Source: Tritrichomonas musculus
Taxonomy: Eukaryota; Parabasalia; Tritrichomonadida; Tritrichomonadidae
DNA: 64,000 bases
Direction: 5' to 3'
Assembly: GCA_039105265.1 (NCBI GenBank)
Contig: JAPFFF010000040.1
Coordinates: 248,001-312,000, forward strand
A model generated the notes under the pieces. That model had not been told where the DNA came from and searched no databases. It worked only from the letters and a program-made list of their open reading frames with translations. Positions 56,601-64,000 of this stretch are shown one piece after another (position 1 is the first letter of the stretch; each line of letters begins with the position of its first letter). The position numbers and the translations under genes were made by a program.

Positions 56601-58269
56601 CAATAAACTTCGATCACGTGAAGATGATAAAGTCACTAGATTAAGGATTCAATTAAAGAAATACTGCAAACTCAATAAATTGCCAATGACTATATCAAAT
56701 GAGAGAGAATATTATGATTTACGTGAAGGTATCACTGGTGGTTTGTCAATGGTTATGCACAGAAATAACATCCGTGGTGCTACTCACATTAATAAATTCA
56801 AATATGAGGAAGGCAAAGTGATTTCATATGATACACCAAATATTATGTCACATGTTGTTGGTATTGATTTCAATTCATTATATCCATCAGCATTCTCATC
56901 AAATTATCATTCATTTAACCCTTATCACGGTGGAATTATGTATATGCCTGGTTCATTAATTACGAGATTCGATTGCTATGACGAAAATGGTGACATTAAT
57001 GTTGACATCTATGAAAAGTGTAAGAGAATCATTTATTCAAAGCATCGATTTGACAAAACTACACCTAAAATGATATTCAGAGCAAAAGTTAAACTTGAAT
57101 GTCCCATTAATAAAATTAATGATTTAATCAATTTTCCACCAGTATTTCGTAACTTTGATATCAAAAATACTGAAGACGTTATTGGTTCATATATGTACAA
57201 CTATGGTAAGAAGAATAAGATTAGCGTTATTGACAAAACAGATACTAAATTAACGATGACATTAGATACAATGGATGAATTCAAATCATTTGGATGTTAT
57301 TACTTATGGTTCCTCATAGATCATGGCTTAAAAGTTGTTGATATCATGAATCTATCATTGTATGAAGCTAATACAGCATTCAATCCATTCGTTAATGAAT
57401 TCATGAGGAAACGTCAAGATATTATAGCTGGTAATGCAAACGGTAATGAAAAGTTCTATAAAATCTCAATGAATGGTAGTTATGGTTACGATGGTATGAA
57501 CACTGAGAAGTACAGCAAAGTTAAAATTTGTGATTCCGATAAAGCTTATCAAGCTATTGCATCAGATACATACATTAATGGTTCTAAACTATCTGACGAC
57601 ACATATTTAATTCAATCTAACCCCAAAAAGTATTCATGCAAAACATGTTTACAAGTTGCATTCTTTACTCTCGATAATGCTAAATTTTGGTACTTGACAT
57701 TCATTTATGATTTTCTGTTCAAATGTTTAGACACCAATAGATTGCATTTAACTTCTGCTGATACTGATAGTTGTTACTTCGCCGTTGCTGGAGACATGAA
57801 TGATTCAAATGATCAAGAGTTTAAACACATCATTAAAGACAAACATTATTACGATAAATACATTTATGAATTTATGCCAGATCCATCAATTAATACCGTT
57901 TATGATGAAAAGAAGATCCTTGGTTGTTGCGTTGAAAAATATGGTGATAATCAGATTGCATTATGTCCTAAATGTTATACAATTTGGAATGATAATGGTG
58001 TAACTAAATCGTTAAAACTTAAAGGTGTTTCATTAAAGACTAACAATATTGTATCATCTGATTACAAAGATATTATTGATCATCAATGCGTTAAATCAGG
58101 TAAAAACATTAATCTACAAATGAATAATAACATTATGTCTAGAATAACGATTAACAAAAATGCATTAACTGGTTTCCATAATAAAATGATAGTATTACCG
58201 AATCAATCATGTGCTCCATTTATTAAAGGATTAAGATCTTGTGACTATGAACTCGTTACTGATCAATAA
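53647..58269 (+). CDS. PolB: Polinton protein-primed family B DNA polymerase
   Basis: 1540 residues; it replicates the element's linear DNA from a protein primer. After a long N-terminal region, a CxxC...HxxxxC zinc-finger-like segment sits at about 515-545. The 3'-5' exonuclease motifs follow: YDFETME (about 589), FNSSRFDSN (about 690) and YNDNDVEMM (about 830). An HNH-like zinc module with CHLCGEHF and CADCN lies at about 950-1000. Polymerase motifs are DFNSLYPS (about 1075), ISMNGSYGYDG (about 1275), SADTDS (about 1371) and LKLKG (about 1457). The order and length fit Polinton polymerases. The gene ends one base from the stop of the convergent capsid/integrase-like frame. The start is supported by the upstream motif shared with other genes of the element. 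Confidence 0.95.
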   Translation: MSINNAPINKLIELYNLITDDTNDFNEMLSAYDNNEEQLREDIINNITDELLDNYNYDGDYEDYNAIYWYVKGVKSIPNPPEHLNPPKRYDQTDDYINRINKREDDALFNGLHKLKHKDTINEFNKHRAQTKFNDKLKKETTTIHASKANYQRMLDDLINNKPLLRPLAPEIMKELKPYHQKLFEAENEELIKFFDNFGHEFESKDADHLIVNIPHDYSQAKRLLREHQSLYTKDSDIVTKNKNKDPIVVYYLNKFKDLDDIFDYLENTVFKSERKPFKLTFELSGIFETPIKQNDEVIRYDYEKRAIYATNYKYHTNIPIVIQMNADLDRIKYYIESVLHNYEVSESSVKLTFVSSIAFTVHRLVKVTGKLQLPEELVKSKLIITDNEDDKLCWYRFLAICLHPDVIKRKLFHRTSLARRLLCEDHGFPYKTHITNEALKFSNQYDGTSMDEMKESAKMHKINVNIYEYFGTGLYDISEQWFFDKSYKTFNALLYSKNQTLHIMYIKDAEKLTGLLVCPKCKSYVVRGINNHVRFERHVNKCDGQFKKDFIVEHESLPYCPHILNNPVYEYCLAHSLEFKPQQYYITYDFETMEQIVNKSSTASTTINSRLIPISVSCCVKGEIIKLTQHFEARDPEFIIHWIEYMFDQAEEIVKDKIKFYTDMLKTKTIGGIVRDLHTVTVFGFNSSRFDSNLFKQYFNHKCKKSGRSWHVDNNSLIGTATSLKQFILVSNDISLRFIDAQSFIAGGTLKQFGKDFGGIDNSAKGVFPYEAINTENFNEVLSKSDPFEYKDFYSSLTQKHLINETEYEQYVEDAKRFSSRWDYLLAYNDNDVEMMIKPIDNLINLNAKYNVDLISNLSLSKNAVCEKYALAYKDFNPNIDYAIINTKNEFIPTHEWWSYKCDSYYYQDQKFNKLNPKSPQRDLSKCVDDNDFDAFMNMYNDPTKGKCHLCGEHFTNSNRPTLDRINNDIGHELNNCLLACADCNKLRSREDDKVTRLRIQLKKYCKLNKLPMTISNEREYYDLREGITGGLSMVMHRNNIRGATHINKFKYEEGKVISYDTPNIMSHVVGIDFNSLYPSAFSSNYHSFNPYHGGIMYMPGSLITRFDCYDENGDINVDIYEKCKRIIYSKHRFDKTTPKMIFRAKVKLECPINKINDLINFPPVFRNFDIKNTEDVIGSYMYNYGKKNKISVIDKTDTKLTMTLDTMDEFKSFGCYYLWFLIDHGLKVVDIMNLSLYEANTAFNPFVNEFMRKRQDIIAGNANGNEKFYKISMNGSYGYDGMNTEKYSKVKICDSDKAYQAIASDTYINGSKLSDDTYLIQSNPKKYSCKTCLQVAFFTLDNAKFWYLTFIYDFLFKCLDTNRLHLTSADTDSCYFAVAGDMNDSNDQEFKHIIKDKHYYDKYIYEFMPDPSINTVYDEKKILGCCVEKYGDNQIALCPKCYTIWNDNGVTKSLKLKGVSLKTNNIVSSDYKDIIDHQCVKSGKNINLQMNNNIMSRITINKNALTGFHNKMIVLPNQSCAPFIKGLRSCDYELVTDQ

Positions 58270-58270
58270 C

Positions 58271-60445
58271 TTACTCATACATAAATGCTAATCGATAACG
58301 TGGTATCATTTGTTTTTGTCCATTTTCGTTAACAATTTCATACAAACCATTTTTGAATCCATTAACTTTATGATTACCGGGTTGAATTATTGTTCTTCGT
58401 TTCATCATTTTATCAACGTCGTTATAAACTTTAACCTCAACACCATCATTAATTCTAAATCCATCACTATTCATAATTTCCCAATTAGCTTGACATATTT
58501 TTCTCACAATGTAATCTTCTAATTCCGGATCATCATTAACCATTTTAGGTGATACACTAAATCCAGCCCATTTACTTAATCCTTTATGAGGTGCATTATT
58601 GTATTGATTAACGATTTCATTCATTACAATCGGTGTAATTACACCAACTTTCATCACATATGCCATATCTCTTATGGTTCTAATGACTCTATCAATGATC
58701 CCAAGACTACTGTGTAAAGGTTGAGTCTTTGATGCAGCACGTTGTTCTTTCTTCATAAATTCTGGATAAACTCCTTTCATTTGTCTTGGTACACTAATGA
58801 ATTGAATTCCATGTTTGTCATAAAAGTCTTTCGATGTATCATTCTCGTCCTCACTCTTTTTCTTCTTCACGACCTTTGACGTAAATGCACCTTCACCATC
58901 TCCACACAAATATCTAACCTTGATGCCTTTATCAATGATCTTCTTTAATGCTCTCAAGTAACACAACGTTGATTTACCAGTTCTACTGACAGTACCAGTG
59001 CTTCCCAATTCAATATTCGTTAATTCAACACATAAATATTTAGTATTAACGTTAATCATTACTAAGTACGTTAATTTCTTGCAAATCATTAAATCAATCA
59101 TCCATGTATTTCTACTTGCAACTTTATGCAATTGATACTTCTTCTTATTCGACTTCAATGGAAAGTATTGACGAGTGTATTCAGCTGAATTCAGGCCTCC
59201 TTTATGCAATTGATACTTCTTCTTATTCGACTTCAATGGAAAGTATTGACGAGTGTATTCAGCTGAATTCAGGCCTCCAGTAATATTAGTTGCATTTCTT
59301 AATGGAACAGATTTAGATACTTCAAGACCATTAGCAGTTGGTAATCCTTCAAATATTTCACGAGTTAATTCTTGAGCTGGTACAATAATTGGTTCCTTAA
59401 GTGTTTCCATTAATCCCAAAACAACTTCATGCTTAACACCAAATCCCGCGCAATTAGTTCTAGCAATTCGAATGAATCCATTACTGGCTAATTGAAGTGT
59501 ATTTTGTTTGATATGCCATAAATTAAACTTCTTATCAACAACACTAACTCCAGTAAATGTAGTAACACCATCTCCACCTTCTTCATCTTCACCTTTTTCT
59601 TCAATTTTGGTAACAATTTTGGCTGGACGATTGATTTGAGTAAAGTGAGTAGTAATTGGGCAAATAGTTGGTGTGTAATAGAGTGCATTAACTTCATAAT
59701 CCATGAATCTTAAAACATCAGCAACGGCAAGTGGATCAACTTGACACCAAACTAACGCTTCCAATGATGTACGTATTTCTTCTTCAACTTCACCTAAAAT
59801 TCGATTTGGATATAAACGCCATGCTTGTAATGCTAATTGATCAGTGAATGGTATAACTAATTCCATTTGAACTGGTACAATAGCGTTATTTGCAAATTGT
59901 CTCAATGGAATGTAAACACCACATACACCCGGTAAGTATTTAGAAACTTTCTCCCATAATGAATGAGCTTTTGGTGATGCAATTTTGACTTCTCTAGCAC
60001 GGATAGCATTGTATGCAAATGATTCACGAATTAATTGATCTTGACGATATGTTTCAACAAGTTTACCATCAACCCAAAATCTACAATCTTCAATGATTTC
60101 AACAGCATCTTTGAATCCAATGAATATACGATTGAGTCCTTCAGTGTCTAAATCAAATGCATTTGCATAAATGGGATCCTGAAATTTAACTGAAAAATCG
60201 ATCTTCATTGTTATGAATCCTTTTTCGATTTGACTAATTGTATGGCCTGAATGAGTTAATTTCATGCGAGTTTTTGTACCTATTGGCATTGGAGCATCTT
60301 TGTTTTGAAATTCTTCTGTAACGAATGAGAAAGTATTATCACCACCATTTTTCTGTACTAAATTACGTAATGTATCGTTGAAGAAATCGAGAACATCACC
60401 TTCATCATTACCTGTATTCTTAAATTGAGCGTTTTGATACGACAT
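58271..60445 (-). CDS. Polinton capsid-like and integrase-like frame
   Basis: One 724-codon frame holds two parts that are normally separate genes in this family. The first, larger part resembles the Polinton major capsid protein (double jelly-roll type, beta-rich, with a Gly/Glu-rich loop). The second resembles the retrovirus-type integrase that inserts these elements (a core with CGDGEGAF and a following IIDRVIRTIRDM helix, then a chromodomain-like C-terminal end). The arrangement suggests a rearranged copy. It starts at ATG 60445, preceded by TTTTTACTCACTCGCAA, and diverges from the small gene at 60487. Confidence 0.85.
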   Translation of the reverse strand: MSYQNAQFKNTGNDEGDVLDFFNDTLRNLVQKNGGDNTFSFVTEEFQNKDAPMPIGTKTRMKLTHSGHTISQIEKGFITMKIDFSVKFQDPIYANAFDLDTEGLNRIFIGFKDAVEIIEDCRFWVDGKLVETYRQDQLIRESFAYNAIRAREVKIASPKAHSLWEKVSKYLPGVCGVYIPLRQFANNAIVPVQMELVIPFTDQLALQAWRLYPNRILGEVEEEIRTSLEALVWCQVDPLAVADVLRFMDYEVNALYYTPTICPITTHFTQINRPAKIVTKIEEKGEDEEGGDGVTTFTGVSVVDKKFNLWHIKQNTLQLASNGFIRIARTNCAGFGVKHEVVLGLMETLKEPIIVPAQELTREIFEGLPTANGLEVSKSVPLRNATNITGGLNSAEYTRQYFPLKSNKKKYQLHKGGLNSAEYTRQYFPLKSNKKKYQLHKVASRNTWMIDLMICKKLTYLVMINVNTKYLCVELTNIELGSTGTVSRTGKSTLCYLRALKKIIDKGIKVRYLCGDGEGAFTSKVVKKKKSEDENDTSKDFYDKHGIQFISVPRQMKGVYPEFMKKEQRAASKTQPLHSSLGIIDRVIRTIRDMAYVMKVGVITPIVMNEIVNQYNNAPHKGLSKWAGFSVSPKMVNDDPELEDYIVRKICQANWEIMNSDGFRINDGVEVKVYNDVDKMMKRRTIIQPGNHKVNGFKNGLYEIVNENGQKQMIPRYRLAFMYE

Positions 60446-60462
60446 TTGCGAGTGAGTAAAAA
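60446..60462 (-). promoter_or_regulatory. Shared start-site motif, capsid-like gene
   Basis: On the minus strand TTTTTACTCACTCGCAA abuts the ATG at 60445. Same T5-A-C/G-T...GCAA-ATG pattern as at 53630, 63451 and 63964. Confidence 0.55.
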
Positions 60463-60486
60463 TATGAATGAACGATTAAATTTTTT

Positions 60487-60789
60487 ATGCAAAACCAAAT
60501 GGCTTTTGGTAGCTGGTTTAAGAAATTAGGTGAGAAAATTAAGAATGGCTTTAGAAAAGTGTTACCGATTGCACGAAAGGTTGGTCAAGTAGCTCAAACA
60601 GTTGTTGCGCCTGCATTAGGAGCAGTTGGTTCTGTAATTGGTGGTGATAAAGGTAAAGTTCTAAATCAATGGGGTAATGTTGTTAATCAAGCTGGTGGAC
60701 AAATCAGTAAATATTCAAATATGGTTAATGCTAAAGTTGAGGATCCGAGATATAAACCCGGTATGTTTAATGTACCTTTATTGAAGTAG
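60487..60789 (+). CDS. Small basic amphipathic Polinton protein, 100 aa
   Basis: Starts MQNQMAFGSWFKKLGEKIKN. The N-terminal half is an amphipathic, lysine-rich helix followed by a Gly/Ala/Val-rich hydrophobic stretch (VVAPALGAVGSVIGG), and the tail is polar. This kind of protein is found beside capsid genes in Polintons and related viruses, where small membrane-active or core proteins occur, but no specific family can be named from sequence alone. It is divergent from the capsid-like gene with only 41 bp between starts, so they share a promoter region. Confidence 0.7.
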   Translation: MQNQMAFGSWFKKLGEKIKNGFRKVLPIARKVGQVAQTVVAPALGAVGSVIGGDKGKVLNQWGNVVNQAGGQISKYSNMVNAKVEDPRYKPGMFNVPLLK

Positions 60790-60823
60790 AATGATTAATG
60801 GATGAATGGATTGAAAATTATCA

Positions 60824-60964
60824 TTAGGAATACAATCGGGCACGCATTTCATCTGTCAATTCAGGATCAGGATCAGGTATCAATTTCATTACTCTAATGA
60901 CAAGATTAGCGAACTCAATAACGGTCAAACATGTTAATATAACACTGATGTACAACATAGACAT
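60824..60964 (-). CDS. Small single-helix membrane protein, 46 aa
   Basis: The first in-frame ATG (60964) gives MSMLYISVILTCLTV, one transmembrane helix, then a polar tail with DPDPELTDEM. The frame opens further upstream to 61021 but without an ATG. It sits in the otherwise empty gap between two genes of the element, and its composition matches the element, which supports a real gene. Unknown family. Confidence 0.45.
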   Translation of the reverse strand: MSMLYISVILTCLTVIEFANLVIRVMKLIPDPDPELTDEMRARLYS

Positions 60965-61027
60965 AGTCTCGAATCGAAGATTCTTTTGAACTAAATCAAA
61001 AATATTTTTACTTAAGACCAAATATTT

Positions 61028-61366
61028 ATGTCAGAGATTAAGGTGTTGGAACCAGTTAAGAATGTTATTAAAGAATTCGATACACCAGATGAGTTCAATA
61101 TGTATTACATGAAGAATAAGGATGAAATTGATAAACTAACGACTCATAAGTTGAATAAGATGTTCAAGATTGATGGGTATCGAATAACTAGAATACAAGG
61201 CACATTAATGCTCAGAACTGATTATGCAGCGAAGAAAAGGATAGATAAACAAGCTTCATCTGTTGATGAATTAAGGGATAGAATTGATGAGTTGCAGAGT
61301 GAATATGAAGAAATTAAAGATCGAATGAATCAAATGATTGAAATCGTTAATAAACACTTTAGTTAA
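61028..61366 (+). CDS. Polinton hypothetical protein with coiled-coil, 112 aa
   Basis: Charged, helical protein. The last 35 residues (SVDELRDRIDELQSEYEEI) form a heptad coiled coil, suggesting oligomerisation. Upstream, TTTTTACTTAAGACCAA lies about 10 bp before the ATG, a looser version of the element's start motif. Stop at 61364-61366; the convergent ATPase gene ends 10 bp further on. Function unknown. Confidence 0.7.
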   Translation: MSEIKVLEPVKNVIKEFDTPDEFNMYYMKNKDEIDKLTTHKLNKMFKIDGYRITRIQGTLMLRTDYAAKKRIDKQASSVDELRDRIDELQSEYEEIKDRMNQMIEIVNKHFS

Positions 61367-61376
61367 GGTTCATTGT

Positions 61377-62261
61377 TCATTCTTGAATTACTGTCTCTCC
61401 TCCTTCAGTAACATTTACATACATGTAAGGATGACTGTCTGGCTTTATATTTTTGATCGAAAGCAATCGTTGATATAGTGCATAGAATTCATCAAAATCA
61501 AGATTAGACGCTGATTGTGAATAAATGAAGTGCAATTGTTGTTTGTTGAAACATGGAAATATGAATAACGTTGTGATTTCATTCTTAATGTGAGGTTTAA
61601 TGCCTTTCCATCCTTGAATGAGTAAGAAGTAAGTAATGTTTGTATGTCTGCAACGACGAATTTGTTGACTAAAGAATGATTCCTCTGATGAAAACAATTT
61701 ACTGTTACTAATATCATCAAATAGAACGATTGTGTGTAAGTAAGGTTTACTGAAGGGACTTTGTCCTGGCTGTAAGCCGTCATTAATGTGTAAAGCATCG
61801 AATAAAGCTTCACGTTGTTCATCAATGATTTTGTCTTCTAAATGTTCACGGAGAATGAGATAGTATAGATTCTTTGCAGCAATGAGAGTTTTAATGAATT
61901 CAACTGAATCCTTTTCACTAATGGTGACATAAGGCATTCGAATCATTTGCTTCAATGATTGAAAGGATTTATCGTTTTCATCACCGTTTTTAGTAACATA
62001 AATCAATAAATGATGTGTATTTAATAGAGATATCTTAATGATTTCCTCTAATGCTATCACTGTTTTGCCCAATGATTGTTTGCCAACAATGACATTCACT
62101 GAATTGTAACGAACTTTGATATCTTGATGTATTGGTTTAATTAATGAATTACTGGTTTCATTAGATTTGGACTTTAATGTATCATTAACTTTGTCTCTAA
62201 TGAATGATAAATTGTATGAAGGTTCTGTTGTCATAAATGCGTTTTCATCAAAAATAAACAT
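61377..62261 (-). CDS. Polinton packaging-type ATPase, 294 aa
   Basis: P-loop ATPase of the FtsK/HerA-A32 kind expected to pump DNA into particles. The Walker A motif GKQSLGKT spans residues 60-67, and Walker B is HTIVLFDDIS (about 176-185). A following QQIRRCRHTNITYFLLIQ segment fits the sensor region of these enzymes. The length is normal for Polinton ATPases. It lies between the coiled-coil gene and the 381-residue gene; its start at 62261 lacks the shared TTTTTA...GCAA motif. Confidence 0.88.
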   Translation of the reverse strand: MFIFDENAFMTTEPSYNLSFIRDKVNDTLKSKSNETSNSLIKPIHQDIKVRYNSVNVIVGKQSLGKTVIALEEIIKISLLNTHHLLIYVTKNGDENDKSFQSLKQMIRMPYVTISEKDSVEFIKTLIAAKNLYYLILREHLEDKIIDEQREALFDALHINDGLQPGQSPFSKPYLHTIVLFDDISNSKLFSSEESFFSQQIRRCRHTNITYFLLIQGWKGIKPHIKNEITTLFIFPCFNKQQLHFIYSQSASNLDFDEFYALYQRLLSIKNIKPDSHPYMYVNVTEGGETVIQE

Positions 62262-62304
62262 TAATTATTGAGCTTAATGGTTAATACAGTGATTCAGAAT
62301 GAAT

Positions 62305-63450
62305 TTATTGTGGTGGTGCTAAAGCATTTGGTATCATGAATTCTCCTCCTTCACGTTGATAAGCAGGGTTATTCATTAATGCATTCTGATGCGCTCGTTC
62401 AACTAATTGAGTTAATGTAGTAGTAACGTCATGAGTTAATGCAGTTTTCTGATCTTCACTCCATTGATCATTAGTGTAATTGAGTCTGAATATCATATCA
62501 TCAACGGTTTGATCAATTTCACCAGCACGTGATTTCTTAATTTTTGCAGCAGATTTTTCATTAGTGACACCATATTTTGTATACAATGGTTGAAGAACTG
62601 TTGTATTCCAAAAGTCAGCAATAGCTTTTGCAGAAACTTGTAACCTTAATTTCTTCGGAACTTCACAAATTTGAAGAGCACCATCAATGAATGGACCAGC
62701 TACATATTTACGGAATCTATTATATGAAGACATTCGTTTTGGTGGTTTAACGTTGTATTTAGTTAAATCATATCCCGCAAACTCAACTGGATTATTATTG
62801 AAAGAAGAAACGTTACCACGTAAACTAACATTACTGTTTTCATCATCGTAAGTAACATTATACAATTGCTTTCTGAAATCATTGAATGAATGATTATGAC
62901 GATCTTCACGAGTTGGGTATTTATTGTAATAAGCTAATGTTTCAGGATAATTGCTAGCTTTAGTTGTATAACCATTGACAAACATTGGTTCACCTTTACG
63001 ATTGGATATAACGACATCAGGAATTCCATCATTATTTATATCAGTCAAGTTTTGTAATGAAGCTGGTGCATTAGGATTACGTTTATTGAGTTTCCATGGT
63101 GAACTTGGATTAGCTGCATTATGTTTAGTAATTAAATCCTCTGCACCTTGTGGAGAGATTGCATTCTTTACACGTTTGATATCACGTTGAAGGTCTAATA
63201 TAATGTGTTGCAGTTCCTTCATACCAACTTTATTGTTACTAAATCCACCAAATAATTGACCATCTCTAGCGGCGGCAAGAAACCTTGCAATTAATTCAGT
63301 TTTAGCAACATTAACATCACCATTAGAGTAACGTTGAACTTCTTGAATCGTTAATGGCTGTGGTGCATATTTATTATAAATGTTTAGCAAATCCTGAACA
63401 GAAAGCGTGTTTTGCATGAAATCAGCTAATGGATTAACTTGTTGAGTCAT
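62305..63450 (-). CDS. Conserved-looking Polinton protein, 381 aa
   Basis: Not assignable to an enzyme. The N-terminal part has QPLTIQEVQRYSNGDV. A central segment, DINNDGIPDVVISNRKGE followed by NGYTT, has an Asp-rich loop like a calcium-binding or beta-propeller type turn. The C-terminal 170 residues are helical. From position and size it may be a virion-associated protein of the element (Polintons carry several such unnamed proteins), but this is inference. Start ATG 63450 is preceded by TTTTTAGTGTCAAGCAA, nearly the same as at the polymerase gene. The gene upstream on the same strand ends 45 bp away. Confidence 0.75.
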   Translation of the reverse strand: MTQQVNPLADFMQNTLSVQDLLNIYNKYAPQPLTIQEVQRYSNGDVNVAKTELIARFLAAARDGQLFGGFSNNKVGMKELQHIILDLQRDIKRVKNAISPQGAEDLITKHNAANPSSPWKLNKRNPNAPASLQNLTDINNDGIPDVVISNRKGEPMFVNGYTTKASNYPETLAYYNKYPTREDRHNHSFNDFRKQLYNVTYDDENSNVSLRGNVSSFNNNPVEFAGYDLTKYNVKPPKRMSSYNRFRKYVAGPFIDGALQICEVPKKLRLQVSAKAIADFWNTTVLQPLYTKYGVTNEKSAAKIKKSRAGEIDQTVDDMIFRLNYTNDQWSEDQKTALTHDVTTTLTQLVERAHQNALMNNPAYQREGGEFMIPNALAPPQ

Positions 63451-63467
63451 TTGCTTGACACTAAAAA
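63451..63467 (-). promoter_or_regulatory. Shared start-site motif, 381-aa gene
   Basis: TTTTTAGTGTCAAGCAA on the minus strand, directly before the ATG. Confidence 0.6.
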
Positions 63468-63495
63468 TAAAAATGAATGAAATCGAATTTATGTT

Positions 63496-63963
63496 TTAAA
63501 ATGCATCAGGGTCTATTTCGGTTTCAATGAATTCGTCTTTGGGTTCATCAATGATTTGATTTCTGATTCGATTAATGTTTTGTTGATTTAAGCATTGATG
63601 AATCTCTGATGGGTAATAAACGAATTCTTTATATTCTTGAGCTTCAAAGTCAACATTTAATATAAACATTTTTGACTTGTTCTTAGGTAAAGAACGTTTA
63701 TCAGATTCACTGAATGCAATGCATAATTGTTTTTCATAAATTTCAAGTATTTGTTTGTGATTAATGTATATATTTTTGTCTTCAAAGACGAACAATTCAA
63801 TGAATACAGGCTTAATGCAGAGTTGTTTATACTTGTTCTTAAATGCATCCTTACCTTCGAAGTAAACGTTTGCACTATTTGGTGTACATTGATGGTTTTG
63901 TTTAGTGTATTTACTAATGGTTTCAACGAATTTGGTGATTGAATTGTACGTTAACTTTGTCAT
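63496..63963 (-). CDS. Polinton hypothetical protein, 155 aa
   Basis: Starts MTKLTYNSITKFVETISKYT and ends in an acidic tail (DEFIETEIDPDAF). No recognised motif, signal or membrane segment. The open frame, its composition like the other genes of the element and the TTTTTACTGCAACGCAA motif before its ATG support a real gene. Function unknown. Confidence 0.65.
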   Translation of the reverse strand: MTKLTYNSITKFVETISKYTKQNHQCTPNSANVYFEGKDAFKNKYKQLCIKPVFIELFVFEDKNIYINHKQILEIYEKQLCIAFSESDKRSLPKNKSKMFILNVDFEAQEYKEFVYYPSEIHQCLNQQNINRIRNQIIDEPKDEFIETEIDPDAF

Positions 63964-63980
63964 TTGCGTTGCAGTAAAAA
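63964..63980 (-). promoter_or_regulatory. Shared start-site motif, 155-aa gene
   Basis: TTTTTACTGCAACGCAA on the minus strand, directly before the ATG at 63963. Confidence 0.6.
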
Positions 63981-64000
63981 TATTTGCAATAATGGTTTCA

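Larger units (their letters stand above)
53647..64000. mobile_element. Polinton/Maverick element, partial (runs off the right edge)
   Basis: A block of genes characteristic of Polintons: protein-primed family B DNA polymerase, capsid-like and retrovirus-type integrase-like parts, packaging-type ATPase and several small or unknown conserved-looking proteins, on both strands and tightly packed with gaps of 1-240 bp. Codon use and composition are clearly less AT-rich than the neighbouring DNA. Frames are long and open, so the copy looks young. It appears to have about one rearrangement within the window and is otherwise whole as far as can be seen. No protease gene was recognised here, and neither terminal repeat can be confirmed. 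Confidence 0.92.

Overview
The window is very AT-rich eukaryotic DNA with short intronless genes, many Tc1/mariner-type elements and a large Polinton/Maverick. A protein kinase fused to a long series of Sel1 repeats, together with this element mix, points to a parabasalid (trichomonad) genome, most like Tritrichomonas or Trichomonas. This is inferred from gene style and was not checked by any search.

Layout. 1-1422: 3' part of an IS630/Tc1-type DD35E transposase. 1479-6768: a 5.3-kb minisatellite of 15-bp units. 7-14 kb: a candidate 2.8-kb TA-flanked element, then a 454-bp inverted repeat enclosing an unrecognised gene (11806-12480) that has a second copy at 34401-34970. 16-17 kb: a tRNA-like gene with about 114 extra bases, and a tRNA-Val(AAC) inside a repeated cassette. 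18.3-33.5 kb: a near-perfect 388-bp inverted repeat with CAGT...ACTG ends next to TA encloses 15 kb holding two small TA-flanked elements, a 16-bp satellite interrupted by a MITE, a complete pogo-like element, a complete Tc1-like element only 8 bp away, a decayed Kelch-like fragment and a perfect 205-bp tandem array.

34-40 kb: the second copy of the unknown gene with a MITE upstream, another MITE, the second tRNA-Val cassette and a 378-bp inverted repeat related to the 388-bp one. 39.9-45.7 kb is the only clear block of host genes: the kinase-Sel1 gene between two paralogous seven-helix membrane proteins. 46-52 kb is a nest of TA-flanked elements, one of which splits a third tRNA-Val copy. 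52.2-52.9 kb is a decayed host-like gene.

53.6-64 kb is a Polinton/Maverick running off the right edge. It encodes a protein-primed family B DNA polymerase, capsid-like and integrase-like parts, a packaging-type ATPase and several small or unknown proteins. Four of its genes share a nearly identical sequence ending right at the start codon, which looks like a common core promoter. Most of the window is repeats, and several junctions preserve exact TA duplications, so the order of insertions can be read directly.
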